The position numbers and the translations under genes were made by a program. Shown here piece after piece: positions 8,203 through 16,684 of a DNA stretch of 64,000 nt. Source of the stretch: JAPOXR01 sp964291445 (lineage in GTDB: Bacteria > Pseudomonadota > Alphaproteobacteria > Rhodobacterales > Rhodobacteraceae); NCBI GenBank assembly GCA_964291445.2, contig OZ219864.1, positions 1 through 64,000 on the forward strand, in the 5' to 3' direction. The notes under the pieces are model-generated. The model saw only the letters and a list, made by a program, of their open reading frames with translations. It was not told where the DNA came from and searched no databases. How positions within the stretch are numbered: the first letter of the stretch is position 1; every line of letters starts with the position of its first letter.

Positions 8203-9141
8203 TCAGGCCGGTGCCCGCTCCGACCAGGTGCGACCATCGCGAAGGAGCGCGTTGGCGGTGACGATGAGCTTGCGCATCACCGCCACCAGCGCCACGTTGT
8301 GGTGCTTGCCCCGCTCCCGCAGCCGCTGGTAGATCATGATCATCTGCGGATTGTGCGACTTCGCCGACAAGGCCGCCATGTAGAGCAGGTCTCTTGGCCG
8401 GCGCCGCCCGCCGGCCACGTGCCGCGCCCCGGAATGGACCCCGCTGTCGCGGGCGAATGGCGCCACGCCAATGAGCGCCGCCGCCTGGCGATTGCCGATG
8501 CTGCCGAGCTCGGCCATCCACGAGATCAGCGCCGCCGCGGTGACCGGTCCGATGCCCGGGATCGAGGTCAGGATCCGGTAGCTCTCGGCATGGGCAGAAT
8601 CGCCGGCAATCAGCTTCCCGATCCTGAGGTCAAGCCTGGCAATGGCCTTGTCAAGGCTGGCAATGAGACCGAGGAGTGCTTTCCTCGAGACCGGCTCTCC
8701 AAGCTGGGAGAGGATCTGCCTCGTATCCGTCCGCTGATCGACCATATGCTCTCTTGCCACCAGCATGTCACCGAGATCATCGAGGAGACTGTCCCGCGGC
8801 TGCGTGAGCGGCAGACCGGCAAAGGCGGCGCCGAAGGCCGCCAGCACCCGGGCATCGACCCGGTCGGTCTTGGCCAGCTTTCCGCTGGCCCTGGCAAAAT
8901 CCCTGGACTGGCGGGGATTGACCACGCAGACGGCAAAGCCCTTCGCGTGCAGGGATTGCAAGAGTGCCCGGTGATACCGCCCGGTAGCCTCGAGGATGAC
9001 CCGGTCGACATCCTTGCCTCCGAACCATTTGGCAATGGCCCGGAAGCCGTCCCGGTTGTTGGGCAGTCTCCTGTCCTCGCCATCCAGATGGATGTCGAGA
9101 TTATCCTTGCTGACATCGATGCCTGCGACTAGCTTGCTCAT
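8203..9141 (-). CDS. IS110-family transposase/recombinase (copy 1)
   Basis: 312 residues. The N-terminal RuvC-like DEDD domain shows GIDVSKDNLDIHL, ILEATGRYHRALL and KTDRVDARVLA. The C-terminal Tnp domain shows SIPGIGPVTAAALI and GVAPFARDSGVHSG, with the Ser used as nucleophile in this family. IS110 enzymes move DNA guided by an element-encoded bridge RNA. The start is ATG 9141 followed by SKLVAGIDVSKD. Compared with copy 2 at 21317, both terminal domains are almost the same but the central coiled-coil (about residues 115-190) differs strongly. Open throughout and possibly functional. Confidence 0.88.
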   Translation of the reverse strand: MSKLVAGIDVSKDNLDIHLDGEDRRLPNNRDGFRAIAKWFGGKDVDRVILEATGRYHRALLQSLHAKGFAVCVVNPRQSRDFARASGKLAKTDRVDARVLAAFGAAFAGLPLTQPRDSLLDDLGDMLVAREHMVDQRTDTRQILSQLGEPVSRKALLGLIASLDKAIARLDLRIGKLIAGDSAHAESYRILTSIPGIGPVTAAALISWMAELGSIGNRQAAALIGVAPFARDSGVHSGARHVAGGRRRPRDLLYMAALSAKSHNPQMIMIYQRLRERGKHHNVALVAVMRKLIVTANALLRDGRTWSERAPA

Positions 9142-9726
9142 GGTCTCCCGCTCCTATTCTCGCGATGATCCGGTTCCAAAACCCAGGCATCCATCCAGGA
9201 CCCGGGAGACAGACGGGAAGGCAGGCCGACCATGCTTGATTACGGATCCACTTTCGTGATCCAGAACTCTATCGGTCCGACCCGCCTTGCGGGGCGTGCA
9301 CCCCGCTTCGTCGTTGCCAGAGCGTCAGTCAGTGACGGCTGGCGACGGCGATCCCGGCTCAAGAATGGAGAAGGCGAAGTTGTTCGGCAACCGCGGAGTT
9401 TTCCACAGGGAAGGCCCGCGCGTACAAGTACTACTTCTTGTACTTCTCTACTCTCTGATTCTGGTCATACGAGGTACTGTCGTATGTCCGGCCTCTCGAT
9501 GCAGCATTCATTCGCCGCGGGCCCATATGGTGTACGTGGATCGGATCCAAATCGCTTACACGGGCTCGAAGCCCTGCGGGGTTTACTGGTTTTTCCGACC
9601 CAGCCTTCAATGACCTTTGCCCCTATGTTGTCTGTCGTCCTCACCGCACCGACCGGGGTTATCCGCAGATCACGCTCTCGAGCGCCGGCTCTGCAGAGCC
9701 CAGGTATTCATTTTCTTTCCCGGTAG
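9142..9726 (-). other. Noncoding region between the IS1111 and IS110 genes
   Basis: There is no supportable ORF here. It is highly similar to the inverted copy 20733-21316. In IS110-group elements the segment upstream of the recombinase gene specifies the bridge RNA, so this stretch is the natural place to look for it; it must also contain the IS110 left end and the end of the IS1111 element. I did not fold it and cannot mark loops or boundaries. Confidence 0.45.
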
Positions 9727-10757
9727 TCATCCTGCCGCCGCAATCGCCGCCGGCGTGCGGTAATCCTCGCTCTTCACCGACAGCGCCCAGATGATGCGCG
9801 CCATCTTGTTCGCCAGCGCCACCGCCACCAGCTTCGGCGGCTTCCCGGATATCATCCTCGCCAGCCAGGGATCTTCCTGCACCTCGCTCTCTCGCCGGTG
9901 CCTGAGCACCGCGGTGGCACCGAGGACCAGCAATTGCCTGAGATCCCGCTGTCCCATCTTGGTGATCCGCCCGAGCCGCTGCCGGCCGGCCGTGGAATGC
10001 TCCCGGGGTGTCAGCCCTACAGGGACGCGAAGTCGCGTCCGCGGCGGAAGCTCGCCATCGGCGGGGCAAAGGCATGCACGGCCATGGCACAGATCGGCCC
10101 GATGCCCGGGATGGTCATCAGCCGCTTCATCTCGCCGCGCTCCCTGGCCCTGGTGCGGATCTCCTTGTCGAGGCCGGTGATCTGCTCCGACAATGCGTCA
10201 ATCTGCGCCAGCAGCAGCTCGGCCATCTTCGCCACCTGCTCCGGCGGCTTCTCCTGTGCGCCTTCCATCTCCTGGCGCAGTCTCTCGACATTGGCCGTGC
10301 CCGCGGTGCAACCATGCCGAACTCGGCCAGGTGGCCGCGGAGCGAGTTGATGGTCTGGGTTCGCTGCCGCACCATGAGTGCCCGGGCGAGGCAGCATGGC
10401 ATCGGCCTGGGCTTCCTCGGACTTCACGGCAACGAAGCGCATGGTCGGGCGCTGTGCGGCCAGGGCGGTGGCGGCGGCATCATTCATGTCATTCTTCTGC
10501 CGCTTGACGAAGGGTTTGACATAGACCGGCGGGATGAGCTTGCAGTCATGGCCCATGGCGATGATCTCGCGACCCCAGTGATGGGCGCCGCCGCAGGCCT
10601 CCATGACGACCAGGCATGGTGGGACCTCCGAGAGGAAGCCGAGGAACTTGCCGCGTGACAGTGACTTCCGGAAGACCGGCTTGCCCTCGGCAGTGGCGCC
10701 GTGCAGCTGGAAGCTTCGCTTTGATATGTCGATGCCGATGATGGTAATGTGTTCCAT
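9727..10757 (-). pseudogene. IS1111-type transposase, frameshifted (copy 1)
   Basis: It starts ATG 10757 with MEHITIIGIDISKRSF. The DEDD part (GIDIS, VVMEACGGAHHW, KNDMNDAAATA) and the C-terminal MTIPGIGPICAMAVHA and LGRITKMGQRDLRQLL are clear. The frame is lost after QADAML (one extra base), regained after VAPR, and lost again at RGRDFASL, where a TAG interrupts before GLTPREHS. The first and last defects are also present in copy 2, so they predate duplication of the element. Confidence 0.85.
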
Positions 10758-10846
10758 GGACGCTCTCCTCGTCGATTTTACGCGCAGTTGATCTGGCGTT
10801 TTCTCTGGCGCATCTTGACGCCGTTCGGAGGGGGCGTCCACCCCAT

Positions 10847-11379
10847 CGCTATAGATGCCATCCACCCACGCATAGACCCAGCGATCCTGGTCGAGCGGGG
10901 ATTTCCGCCATTCATCGTATTCCTGCTTCCACGCGGCCTTGAGGCGGGCGACGGTGCTTGCGGACAGCCCCTTGGCATCCGGGAAGGCCCGCCTCGAGGG
11001 CCGGGCCCATCTCGCCGGTGGAGACGCCCTTCAGATAGAGCCATGAGATGCTCGCCTCCAGCGAGCGGGACTTGCGAAGATAGGGAGGGACCAGCGCCGA
11101 GCGGAAGGCCACCGGCTCGCCGGTCCTGGAGCGGATCTTGGGGATCTGCACGGTGACCGGGCCGATCCCGGTCTGGATCTGGCGCTCGGGCTGGTAGCCA
11201 TTGCGAACAACGCCGGCTCTTCCATCCTCGAGGCGGTGATCGGAATAGGCGGCAAGAACATCCTGCAGCTCGGCCTCCACGGCCAGGTGGACGATCTGCC
11301 GGGCACCGGCGCGGACCAGCTCCGTCAACTGATCACGGGACTTTGCGGAATCTTCAAATTCATATACATTCGATGTCAT
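10847..11379 (-). pseudogene. IS256 transposase, N-terminal part
   Basis: ATG 11379, MTSNVYEFEDSAKSRDQL, then NGYQPERQIQTGIGPVTVQ, IRSRTGEPVAFRS and LYLKGVSTGEM, the usual N-terminal half of IS256 transposases. A frameshift near 10989 breaks the gene after GPALEA; the proper frame resumes with the WVYAWVDGIYS segment before the IS1111 insertion at 10846. Confidence 0.85.
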
Positions 11380-11485
11380 GGCGGTGTACTCCTCGGTTGC
11401 GGTTTGTCGTGAACTCAAACAACCAGATATGCCGCCAGCCTGCAAACCCCCCAAACACCAGATTCGACAATACCTCGTTGTTGGC

Positions 11486-11790
11486 GGCCTGAGCAGGAGT
11501 TTTGCGATCAGGTATCGGGGTTCCGGAACGCTCGGCACCTGTGCCGTCATGAGGGCAAGGCGCCGGCTGCAGGAATTGGACTCCTGTTGTTCTGTTTGTC
11601 CTGAGTGCAGCCCCGATCCTCAATTCCGCCGTCAGCCTGGCCAGGAAGCATGACCAGGCTGATATGCCGGTGCCTGCCATGCCAGGAACGGGCCTCGCAA
11701 CGGCCAAGGCCGAGATCGTCCTTTGCCCGCTGGAAGTACGCCTCGATGGTCCAGCGCAGCCCGGCAGCGCCAGCCAGTTTCGCGAGTATG
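11486..11790 (-). pseudogene. IS701-like transposase fragment (target of IS256)
   Basis: The minus strand reads LAKLAGAAGLRWTIEAYFQ, AKDDLGLGRCEARSWHG, RHRHISLVML, then after a frameshift VPEPRYLIAKLLLRPPTT. RWTIE..F..AK...GL...E.RSW.GWxRH is the C-terminal signature of IS701-type DDE transposases. The IS256 target site lies in the last codons (PPTT). The upstream half of the gene is missing, replaced at 11794 by another transposon end. Confidence 0.7.
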
Positions 11791-11793
11791 GTG

Positions 11794-12093
11794 TGTCAAT
11801 ACAGGCCCACAATTGACCCACTTTCCTCCTCCATAATTGACCCGTCTTGTGCCGTTCTTCCCTCCCGGTAGCCCGCCTAGCGGGCGGAGTTTTCGGGAGA
11901 AGGAAAGATGGAAAGGAAATCGGATCACGGATTTCGGCGGCTTGCTGACGAGGTGAGGTGCAGGCCGCTGACCGAGGTGGCGCCGCTACTGGGATACGAG
12001 CAGGACAGGACCGACCGCTGCCGCTGGCGGCGCGGCGGCTCGGTGCTCAGCATCAATGAGCCCAAACATTACCGTTCCGAAAGGACGGGGAGC
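11794..12093 (+). mobile_element. Transposon end with start of a TOPRIM gene (Tn4 relic)
   Basis: It begins TGTCAATACAGGCCCACAAT and carries two AATTGACCC repeats within 45 bp, a layout typical of multi-site IS21- or Mu-type transposon ends. A TOPRIM-gene start follows at 11908. The element is cut at 12093 by the ISAzo13-like insertion and its remainder is not in the window. Confidence 0.6.
11908..12077 (+). pseudogene. 5' fragment of a TOPRIM/DUF3991-type gene
   Basis: ATG 11908 has GAGAAGGAAAG just upstream. The peptide reads LTEVAPLLGYEQDRTD and RCRWRRGGSVLSINEPKHY, matching the N-terminus of the Tn1 TOPRIM protein (IPLAVVATGLGYRKDPTD, SRWKRPGSVISINGPKFY) at moderate identity. After KHY the sequence is unrelated and stops. 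Unlike Tn1, this gene lies next to the transposon end, not downstream of an ATPase gene. Confidence 0.65.
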
Positions 12094-13404
12094 TAAGGAC
12101 ACTCGCCAAAATAACTTGTCCATTTAGTGTAGATGTTGTACCATGCTACCATGGATTGTATGGTAGAGACCTTGCAGCACAAGTTCGAGATGATGCGCCC
12201 GGTTCTCGACGAACGGGGACGCCGTCTCTGGGCCGGCGTCGAGGCCAGCGCCATCGGTCGGGGCGGGATTTCACGTGTGGCCGAGGCGACAGGTCTTTCG
12301 CGGACCACGATCCGGCAGGGAATCAGGGATGTCGCGCAGGCAAACCGGGAGTCTGCCGAGGCCAGTCCAGCCGATGGCAGAGTGCGAAAACCGGGCGGCG
12401 GGCGCAAGCGGCTGACCGAGAGGGACCCGCAGCTGGTATCCGCCCTCGAGGCTCAGCTGGAGCCGGTAACCTGTGGTGGCCCGGAATCTCCCTTGCGCTG
12501 GACCTGCAACAGCGCCGCCTCGCTGGCGGCGCGGATGGAGGCCGAGGGCCATCCGGCCTCCGAGCGCACGGTGAACCGCCTGCTGCATGAACTCGGCTAC
12601 TCCCTGCAGGCCAATCGCAAGACCGCCGGCGGCAGGCAGCATCCGGACCGGGACGCGCAGTTCCGGAGAATCAATCGCCGGGTCCTTGCATTCCAGAGGC
12701 TGGGCCAGCCGGTGATCTCGGTGGACACCAAGAAGAAGGAGCTGGTGGGCCCGGCTCGAGGAGGCGGCAAGGAATGGCATCCCAAGGGCCGCCCGTGGCC
12801 GGTGAACATGCATGACTTCCCGGACCCCGATCTTGGCCGGGCCATACCTTACGGTGTATATGACATGACCACCAATACCGGCTGGGTCAGTGTCGGCATT
12901 ACCAGTGACACCGCGGAATTCGCCGTGGAGACCATACGGCGCTGGTGGGAGCGGATGGGCTCCCCGCTCTGGCCGGATGCCAGGCGATTGCTGATCACCG
13001 CCGATGGCGGTGGCTCGAGGGGTAGCCGCAATCGCCTGTGGAAGCTGGAGATCCAGCGCCTGGCAGACCGGCTGGGGCTGACCATCTCCATCTGCCACTT
13101 TCCGCCAGGCACCAGCAAGTGGAACAAGATCGAGCACCGCATGTTCTGCCACATCACCCAGAGAAGGCGCGGCAAGCCGCTGCTCAGCCACCAGGTGATC
13201 GTGAACCTGATTGCCGCGACCACCACCAGGGCCGGTCTTTCGATCCGTTCCGATATCGACGAGAGAGAGTATGGAACCGGCATCAAGGTCACCGACAACG
13301 AGATGGAGGGGCTCTCGATCAGGCGGGCCGGCTTTCACGGCGAGTGGAACTACACCCTGCTGCCGCGGTGTTGAATGGGCAGGTTAATTTGGCGAGTGTC
13401 CTTA
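12094..13404 (+). mobile_element. ISAzo13-family insertion sequence, intact
   Basis: 1311 bp. Terminal inverted repeats start TAAGGACACTCGCCAAA at 12094 and are mirrored at 13404. The flanks share GC on both sides (12092-12093 and 13405-13406), a possible 2-bp duplication. It encodes one full-length transposase. It inserted just after the TOPRIM fragment. Confidence 0.85.
12160..13374 (+). CDS. ISAzo13-family transposase
   Basis: About 404 residues from ATG 12160 (MVETLQHKFEMM), which matches the usual family N-terminus; in-frame ATGs at 12133 and 12151 are alternatives and none has a good ribosome site. An HTH (GISRVAEATGLSRTTI) is followed by the DDE core: VISVDTKKKELVG (first Asp), LLITADGGGSRGSRNR (second Asp) and GTSKWNKIEHRMF (Glu). 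It ends GFHGEWNYTLLP, characteristic of the family. There are no frameshifts, so this copy is probably active. Confidence 0.88.
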   Translation: MVETLQHKFEMMRPVLDERGRRLWAGVEASAIGRGGISRVAEATGLSRTTIRQGIRDVAQANRESAEASPADGRVRKPGGGRKRLTERDPQLVSALEAQLEPVTCGGPESPLRWTCNSAASLAARMEAEGHPASERTVNRLLHELGYSLQANRKTAGGRQHPDRDAQFRRINRRVLAFQRLGQPVISVDTKKKELVGPARGGGKEWHPKGRPWPVNMHDFPDPDLGRAIPYGVYDMTTNTGWVSVGITSDTAEFAVETIRRWWERMGSPLWPDARRLLITADGGGSRGSRNRLWKLEIQRLADRLGLTISICHFPPGTSKWNKIEHRMFCHITQRRRGKPLLSHQVIVNLIAATTTRAGLSIRSDIDEREYGTGIKVTDNEMEGLSIRRAGFHGEWNYTLLPRC

Positions 13405-13440
13405 GCACATTCTATACAACATAGCACGGTTGACATGACA

Positions 13441-14142
13441 CTAGTGCCAATTGAGGTCAATCACCGGATTACAAGATCCTTTCAACTCTATACGTTTGCG
13501 GATGTTCTCATATCTCCGGCCTAATTCTGGAAAAAGTCTTTCATGGAACTCAACGAAAATATATCGAATTCTCCTCAAGACCGATGGGTTATCCAACAAC
13601 GATTCAAGTATTGCCACCTCTGCTCCCTCCGCGTCAATCTTCACCACTCCAACATCTGACTTGAGCTCATCCAGAAACGAGACAAAATCCATCTGGCGCA
13701 CTTGAAGAGAGTTTTTCCTATCAAGATGACTCGCCACAATAATCGATGAGGCTTGCGAAAACTCAAAAGGGTTGTTTTTAAATTTCTTGCTTCGGTATAG
13801 TGCTACATCCCCCCCCCCAACGCCGACAGCCGAATTTATTATTGTGACGTTCTTCAAGTTGCCGGCGATCGACTCAAGTTCACGAATTGCGAAAGGATCG
13901 GGTTCAAATGCGTACACCTCGCTAGCAAACCTCGCCATCAATATTGTGTAATCACCTACGTTTGCGCCTATATCAACATTCGTCATACCCTTGCAATCCT
14001 GAAGCGCATTTCGAAATCTCTGTTGTGTGTTATTGGTTTCAGCCATTCGGGTCAGCTTTGCTGAATATATTCGACCCACCCTTCCAGGAAAGCGCGAGAA
14101 CATCTTGTATTTCAAGAGCTTTGAAGATGAAGATTGGCTCAT
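13441..14142 (-). CDS. FkbM-family SAM-dependent methyltransferase
   Basis: About 233 residues from ATG 14142; further in-frame ATGs upstream make the start uncertain. The class I fold is seen in NVDIGANVGDYTILMA (SAM-binding glycine motif), VYAFEPDPFAIRELE (acidic end of strand 2) and VVKIDAEGAEVAILESL, the FkbM hallmark. FkbM enzymes O-methylate sugars or polyketides, and in polysaccharide loci they usually cap or decorate glycans. Its low GC relative to the surrounding IS genes and the nearby methyltransferase and fucosyltransferase genes fit a surface-glycan role. It lies between the ISAzo13-like element and a transposon-end relic. Confidence 0.85.
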   Translation of the reverse strand: MSQSSSSKLLKYKMFSRFPGRVGRIYSAKLTRMAETNNTQQRFRNALQDCKGMTNVDIGANVGDYTILMARFASEVYAFEPDPFAIRELESIAGNLKNVTIINSAVGVGGGDVALYRSKKFKNNPFEFSQASSIIVASHLDRKNSLQVRQMDFVSFLDELKSDVGVVKIDAEGAEVAILESLLDNPSVLRRIRYIFVEFHERLFPELGRRYENIRKRIELKGSCNPVIDLNWH

Positions 14143-14310
14143 GACATCACCGATTGTTCCTGTTGTTTCATGCTTCGAATTCGAGGGGCCGTTCAGCATT
14201 TGACATGCCAAATGCAGTTGCAACACATTTCTGGCACAGAACAAGGTCGGGGACCGAGATTCTGAAAGCAGTCTTTGATCTGATTTCAGCTAACAGTCGG
14301 TTGTGGGTAA

Positions 14311-14480
14311 TGTAGGGTGTCACATTAGTCTGACCTGAACCGGGGGGATTGTCAATTACGTGTTTCCGTGGCTACGGCGCCAACCACATGCAGGTGTCAC
14401 CGCCGGGGTGATTTGCCCCGGGGCTCAGGCAGCCTTGTTGCGGCGGCCAAGAGTCTTGCAAACGCGGCAGTCCTGCGGGC
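14311..14480 (+). mobile_element. Relic left end of a Tn1-type transposon
   Basis: TGTAGGGTGTCACATTAGTC and the following TGACCTGAACCGGGGGG closely match the Tn1 left end at 16306. Beyond about 40 bases the resemblance fades. No gene of the element is preserved here. The downstream boundary is a guess; it runs into the 3' end of the methyltransferase gene. Confidence 0.6.
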
Positions 14481-14483
14481 GGG

Positions 14484-15212
14484 TCAAACAGGCGGATACT
14501 CGCCGGCTTGCGCGTCAGGATGGTTTCGGGAAAGAACAAAGATCCAAGCCTTCAGATCCATATTGGCTTTCGCTTTGATCTTGAGAATATCGACCAGATG
14601 AAAGTCTTCCCCCCGCCCCCATTCGAAAAGCAAATATGGCATGATCATCGGATGGGCACCGAATGGATCAGCTTCGTTGGCAAATGGGGGCGCATGGCAC
14701 ATGGTGTGCTCAATATAGATGCGGCCTTTCGGTTTGATCTGCTTTGCCCAAACTTTCATCGCCCGCTCTGGTTCGAAGGCATGATCAAGGGCGTTGGTGT
14801 AGATGAAATCGAACTGGCCTATCCACTCCGGATTGTCATCGTGAAAATCCCATACATTCATATGCAGAAATTGTGTCGCGGTATCCGAAATGTCAGTGCC
14901 GATGACCTCGCCGCCGAGATGTTCCCGGAACCACGCAACCTCAAAGCCGTTGCGCGCACCGTGGCAAATGCCGTTTCGGCCCAGCCCGTGGGCCCGCAAA
15001 TCCGTAGCAATGGCAGTCAGTGACGTTCCGTCTGCCCAGATTTCCGTGTTGTCCTGACACAAGGCCTTGTTCCGTCTAGTCTGAGCAGCGCGGTATTCCT
15101 TGTAACCACCAGCATAGTTGTGCTGATACAACAGTTCGGCCTCACGAGCCTTAAGGACCTGATAGCCGAATGGGTTGAGCAGTCTGTTTAATCGGTGTCG
15201 GAATTTCCCCAT
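14484..15212 (-). CDS. Class I SAM-dependent methyltransferase
   Basis: 242 residues from ATG 15212, preceded by GAAAGGTG. The recognisable SAM-domain parts are GICHGARNGFEVAWF (a variant glycine loop), EVIGTDISDTA (acidic end of strand 2), FDFIYTNALDHAFEPERAM and KPKGRIYIEHTM. The N-terminus (LLNPFGYQV) resembles methyltransferases and sulfotransferase-like proteins of polysaccharide clusters. The substrate is unknown. The 3' end abuts the transposon-end relic, so the native C-terminus may have been altered, though GEYPPV then a stop looks acceptable. Confidence 0.75.
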   Translation of the reverse strand: MGKFRHRLNRLLNPFGYQVLKAREAELLYQHNYAGGYKEYRAAQTRRNKALCQDNTEIWADGTSLTAIATDLRAHGLGRNGICHGARNGFEVAWFREHLGGEVIGTDISDTATQFLHMNVWDFHDDNPEWIGQFDFIYTNALDHAFEPERAMKVWAKQIKPKGRIYIEHTMCHAPPFANEADPFGAHPMIMPYLLFEWGRGEDFHLVDILKIKAKANMDLKAWIFVLSRNHPDAQAGEYPPV

Positions 15213-15395
15213 CTTGCACCTTTCACGATAGTGGGGACATCTTTCCCGCGAAGTAGCACGTCTGCCGACTCGGCACAATTGCCTGTGTGTGATCTGTGAT
15301 CGCTCAAGGCCATTCAAAAATACCGTGAGTCCTGCTTGGATTCCCGCTTGCTGCTGATCCGGCTCGGCGAAATGCTCGGACATCCAGATATGGTG

Positions 15396-15425
15396 GCAAG
15401 GGGTGTGTTGTCGACAACCCCTTGC
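15396..15425. repeat. Hairpin upstream of a truncated IS110-like gene
   Basis: GCAAGGGG, a 14-base loop containing GTTGTCGACAA, then CCCCTTGC. It lies 20 bases before the short gene start at 15446. It could be part of an IS110 noncoding RNA or an attenuator; function is not shown. Confidence 0.4.
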
Positions 15426-15445
15426 CTTGGGAAAGGAGACCAGAA

Positions 15446-15528
15446 ATGTCGAAGAACCTGAACGACGTGACCCCTTCCAGGGGCGAGATTAGCACGCTCT
15501 ATGTGGCGGTGGAGACAGGGGGTAATCG
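15446..15528 (+). pseudogene. N-terminal scrap of an IS110-like transposase
   Basis: ATG 15446 has AAAGGAGA eight bases upstream. The peptide begins MSKNLNDVTPSRGEISTLYV and continues AVETGGN before the IS1111 element interrupts it at 15529. TLYVA.E... is a common start of one branch of IS110 transposases. No downstream continuation was found beyond the other end of the inserted element. Confidence 0.35.
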
Positions 15529-15617
15529 ATGGAGTGGACGCCCCCTCCGAACGGCGTCACATTGCGCCAGAGAAAACGCCAGACCAGCTGCGCGTAAAAT
15601 CGACGAGGAGAGCGTCC

Positions 15618-16305
15618 ATGGAACACATTACCATCATCGGCATCGACATATCAAAGCGAAGCTTCCAGCTGCACGGCGCCACTGCCGAGGGCAAGCCGGT
15701 CTTCCGGAAGTCACTGTCACGCGGCAAGTTCCTCGGCTTCCTCTCGGAGGTCCCACCATGCCTGGTCGTCATGGAGGCCTGCGGCGGCGCCCATCACTGG
15801 GGTCGCGAGATCATCGCCATGGGCCATGACTGCAAGCTCATCCCGCCGGTCTATGTCAAACCCTTCGTCAAGCGGCAGAAGAATGACATGAATGATGCCG
15901 CCGCCACCGCCCTGGCCGCACAGCGCCCGACCATGCGCTTCGTTGCCGTGAAGTCCGAGGAAGCCCAGGCCGATGCCATGCTGCCTCGCCCGGGCACTCA
16001 TGGTGCGGCAGCGAACCCAGACCATCAACTCGCTCCGCGGCCACCTGGCCGAGTTCGGCATGGTTGCACCGCGGGGCACGGCCAATGTCGAGAGACTGCG
16101 CCAGGAGATGGAAGGCGCACAGGAGAAGCCGCCGGAGCAGGTGGCGAAGATGGCCGAGCTGCTGCTGGCGCAGATTGACGCATTGTCGGAGCAGATCACC
16201 GGCCTCGACAAGGAGATCCGCACCAGGGCCAGGGAGCGCGGCGAGATGAAGCGGCTGATGACCATCCCGGGCATCGGGCCGATCTGTGCCATGGCCGTGC
16301 ATGCC
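15618..16305 (+). pseudogene. IS1111-type transposase, N-terminal part (copy 2)
   Basis: Begins MEHITIIGIDISKRSF at ATG 15618 and is close to identical to copy 1 up to VKSEEAQADAML, where the same one-base shift moves the frame to CLARALMVRQRTQTINSL. Unlike copy 1, a run of four G near 16073 (copy 1 has three) keeps the new frame through VAPRGTANVERL to MTIPGIGPICAMAVHA, where Tn1 interrupts it. It is a pseudogene by both the frameshift and the insertion. Confidence 0.85.
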
Positions 16306-16684
16306 TGTAGGGTCTCACATTAATCTGGCCTGAACCGGGGGGTTTGTTCCACATTCCCACCGACGGGTTTCTCCAGCAGGTCAGTGACAATCCGGTACAG
16401 GGTTCTTTTCCAGGCAGGATCATTTCCAGTGGCAAAAGGCCCTGATCGGGGCCAGCCCGGCTCTGTCGCTTGCAATTCGTTGCATTTGGCCGAAGGTGTC
16501 CGGCAGGTGACCCCCGGCAGGAAAGGGTGGCCCGCGCGACCTCTACTCGCCGGGCCGCGGACGACCAGTTCAGTCAAGATTCGAAACATCACTGACCGCC
16601 GGGGAATACGTTAGCCGCAAGGCGTGGACGAAGGCAAGCTTTCCGCCATGCCTGAAGGGACGCTCCAGCTGTGACTGCCGGCTG

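Larger units (their letters stand above)
7962..10846 (-). mobile_element. IS1111-type element with an IS110 element inside (copy 1)
   Basis: On the minus strand the left end begins ATGGGGTGGACGCCCC (10846 downward) and the right end finishes GGGGCGTCCACATAC at 7962, giving the short subterminal inverted repeat GTGGACGCCCC. It sits in the IS256 gene with no clear target duplication, as expected for IS1111. It holds an IS1111 transposase (damaged), about 0.6 kb of noncoding DNA and a second, intact IS110 transposase. The same two-gene arrangement recurs at 15529-22493. Confidence 0.75.
3547..11476 (-). mobile_element. IS256-family element, interrupted by two nested insertions
   Basis: The ends are 30-bp perfect inverted repeats at 3547-3576 and 11447-11476, beginning GAGGTATTGTCGAATCTGG. 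They are flanked by the 9-bp direct duplication GTTGTTGGC at 3538-3546 and 11477-11485, which fits the 8-9 bp duplications of IS256. The element itself survives only as 3547-4083, 7714-7961 and 10847-11476, about 1.4 kb in total and a normal IS256 length. The RIT element (4084-7713) and the IS1111/IS110 pair (7962-10846) were inserted into it later. Confidence 0.9.
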
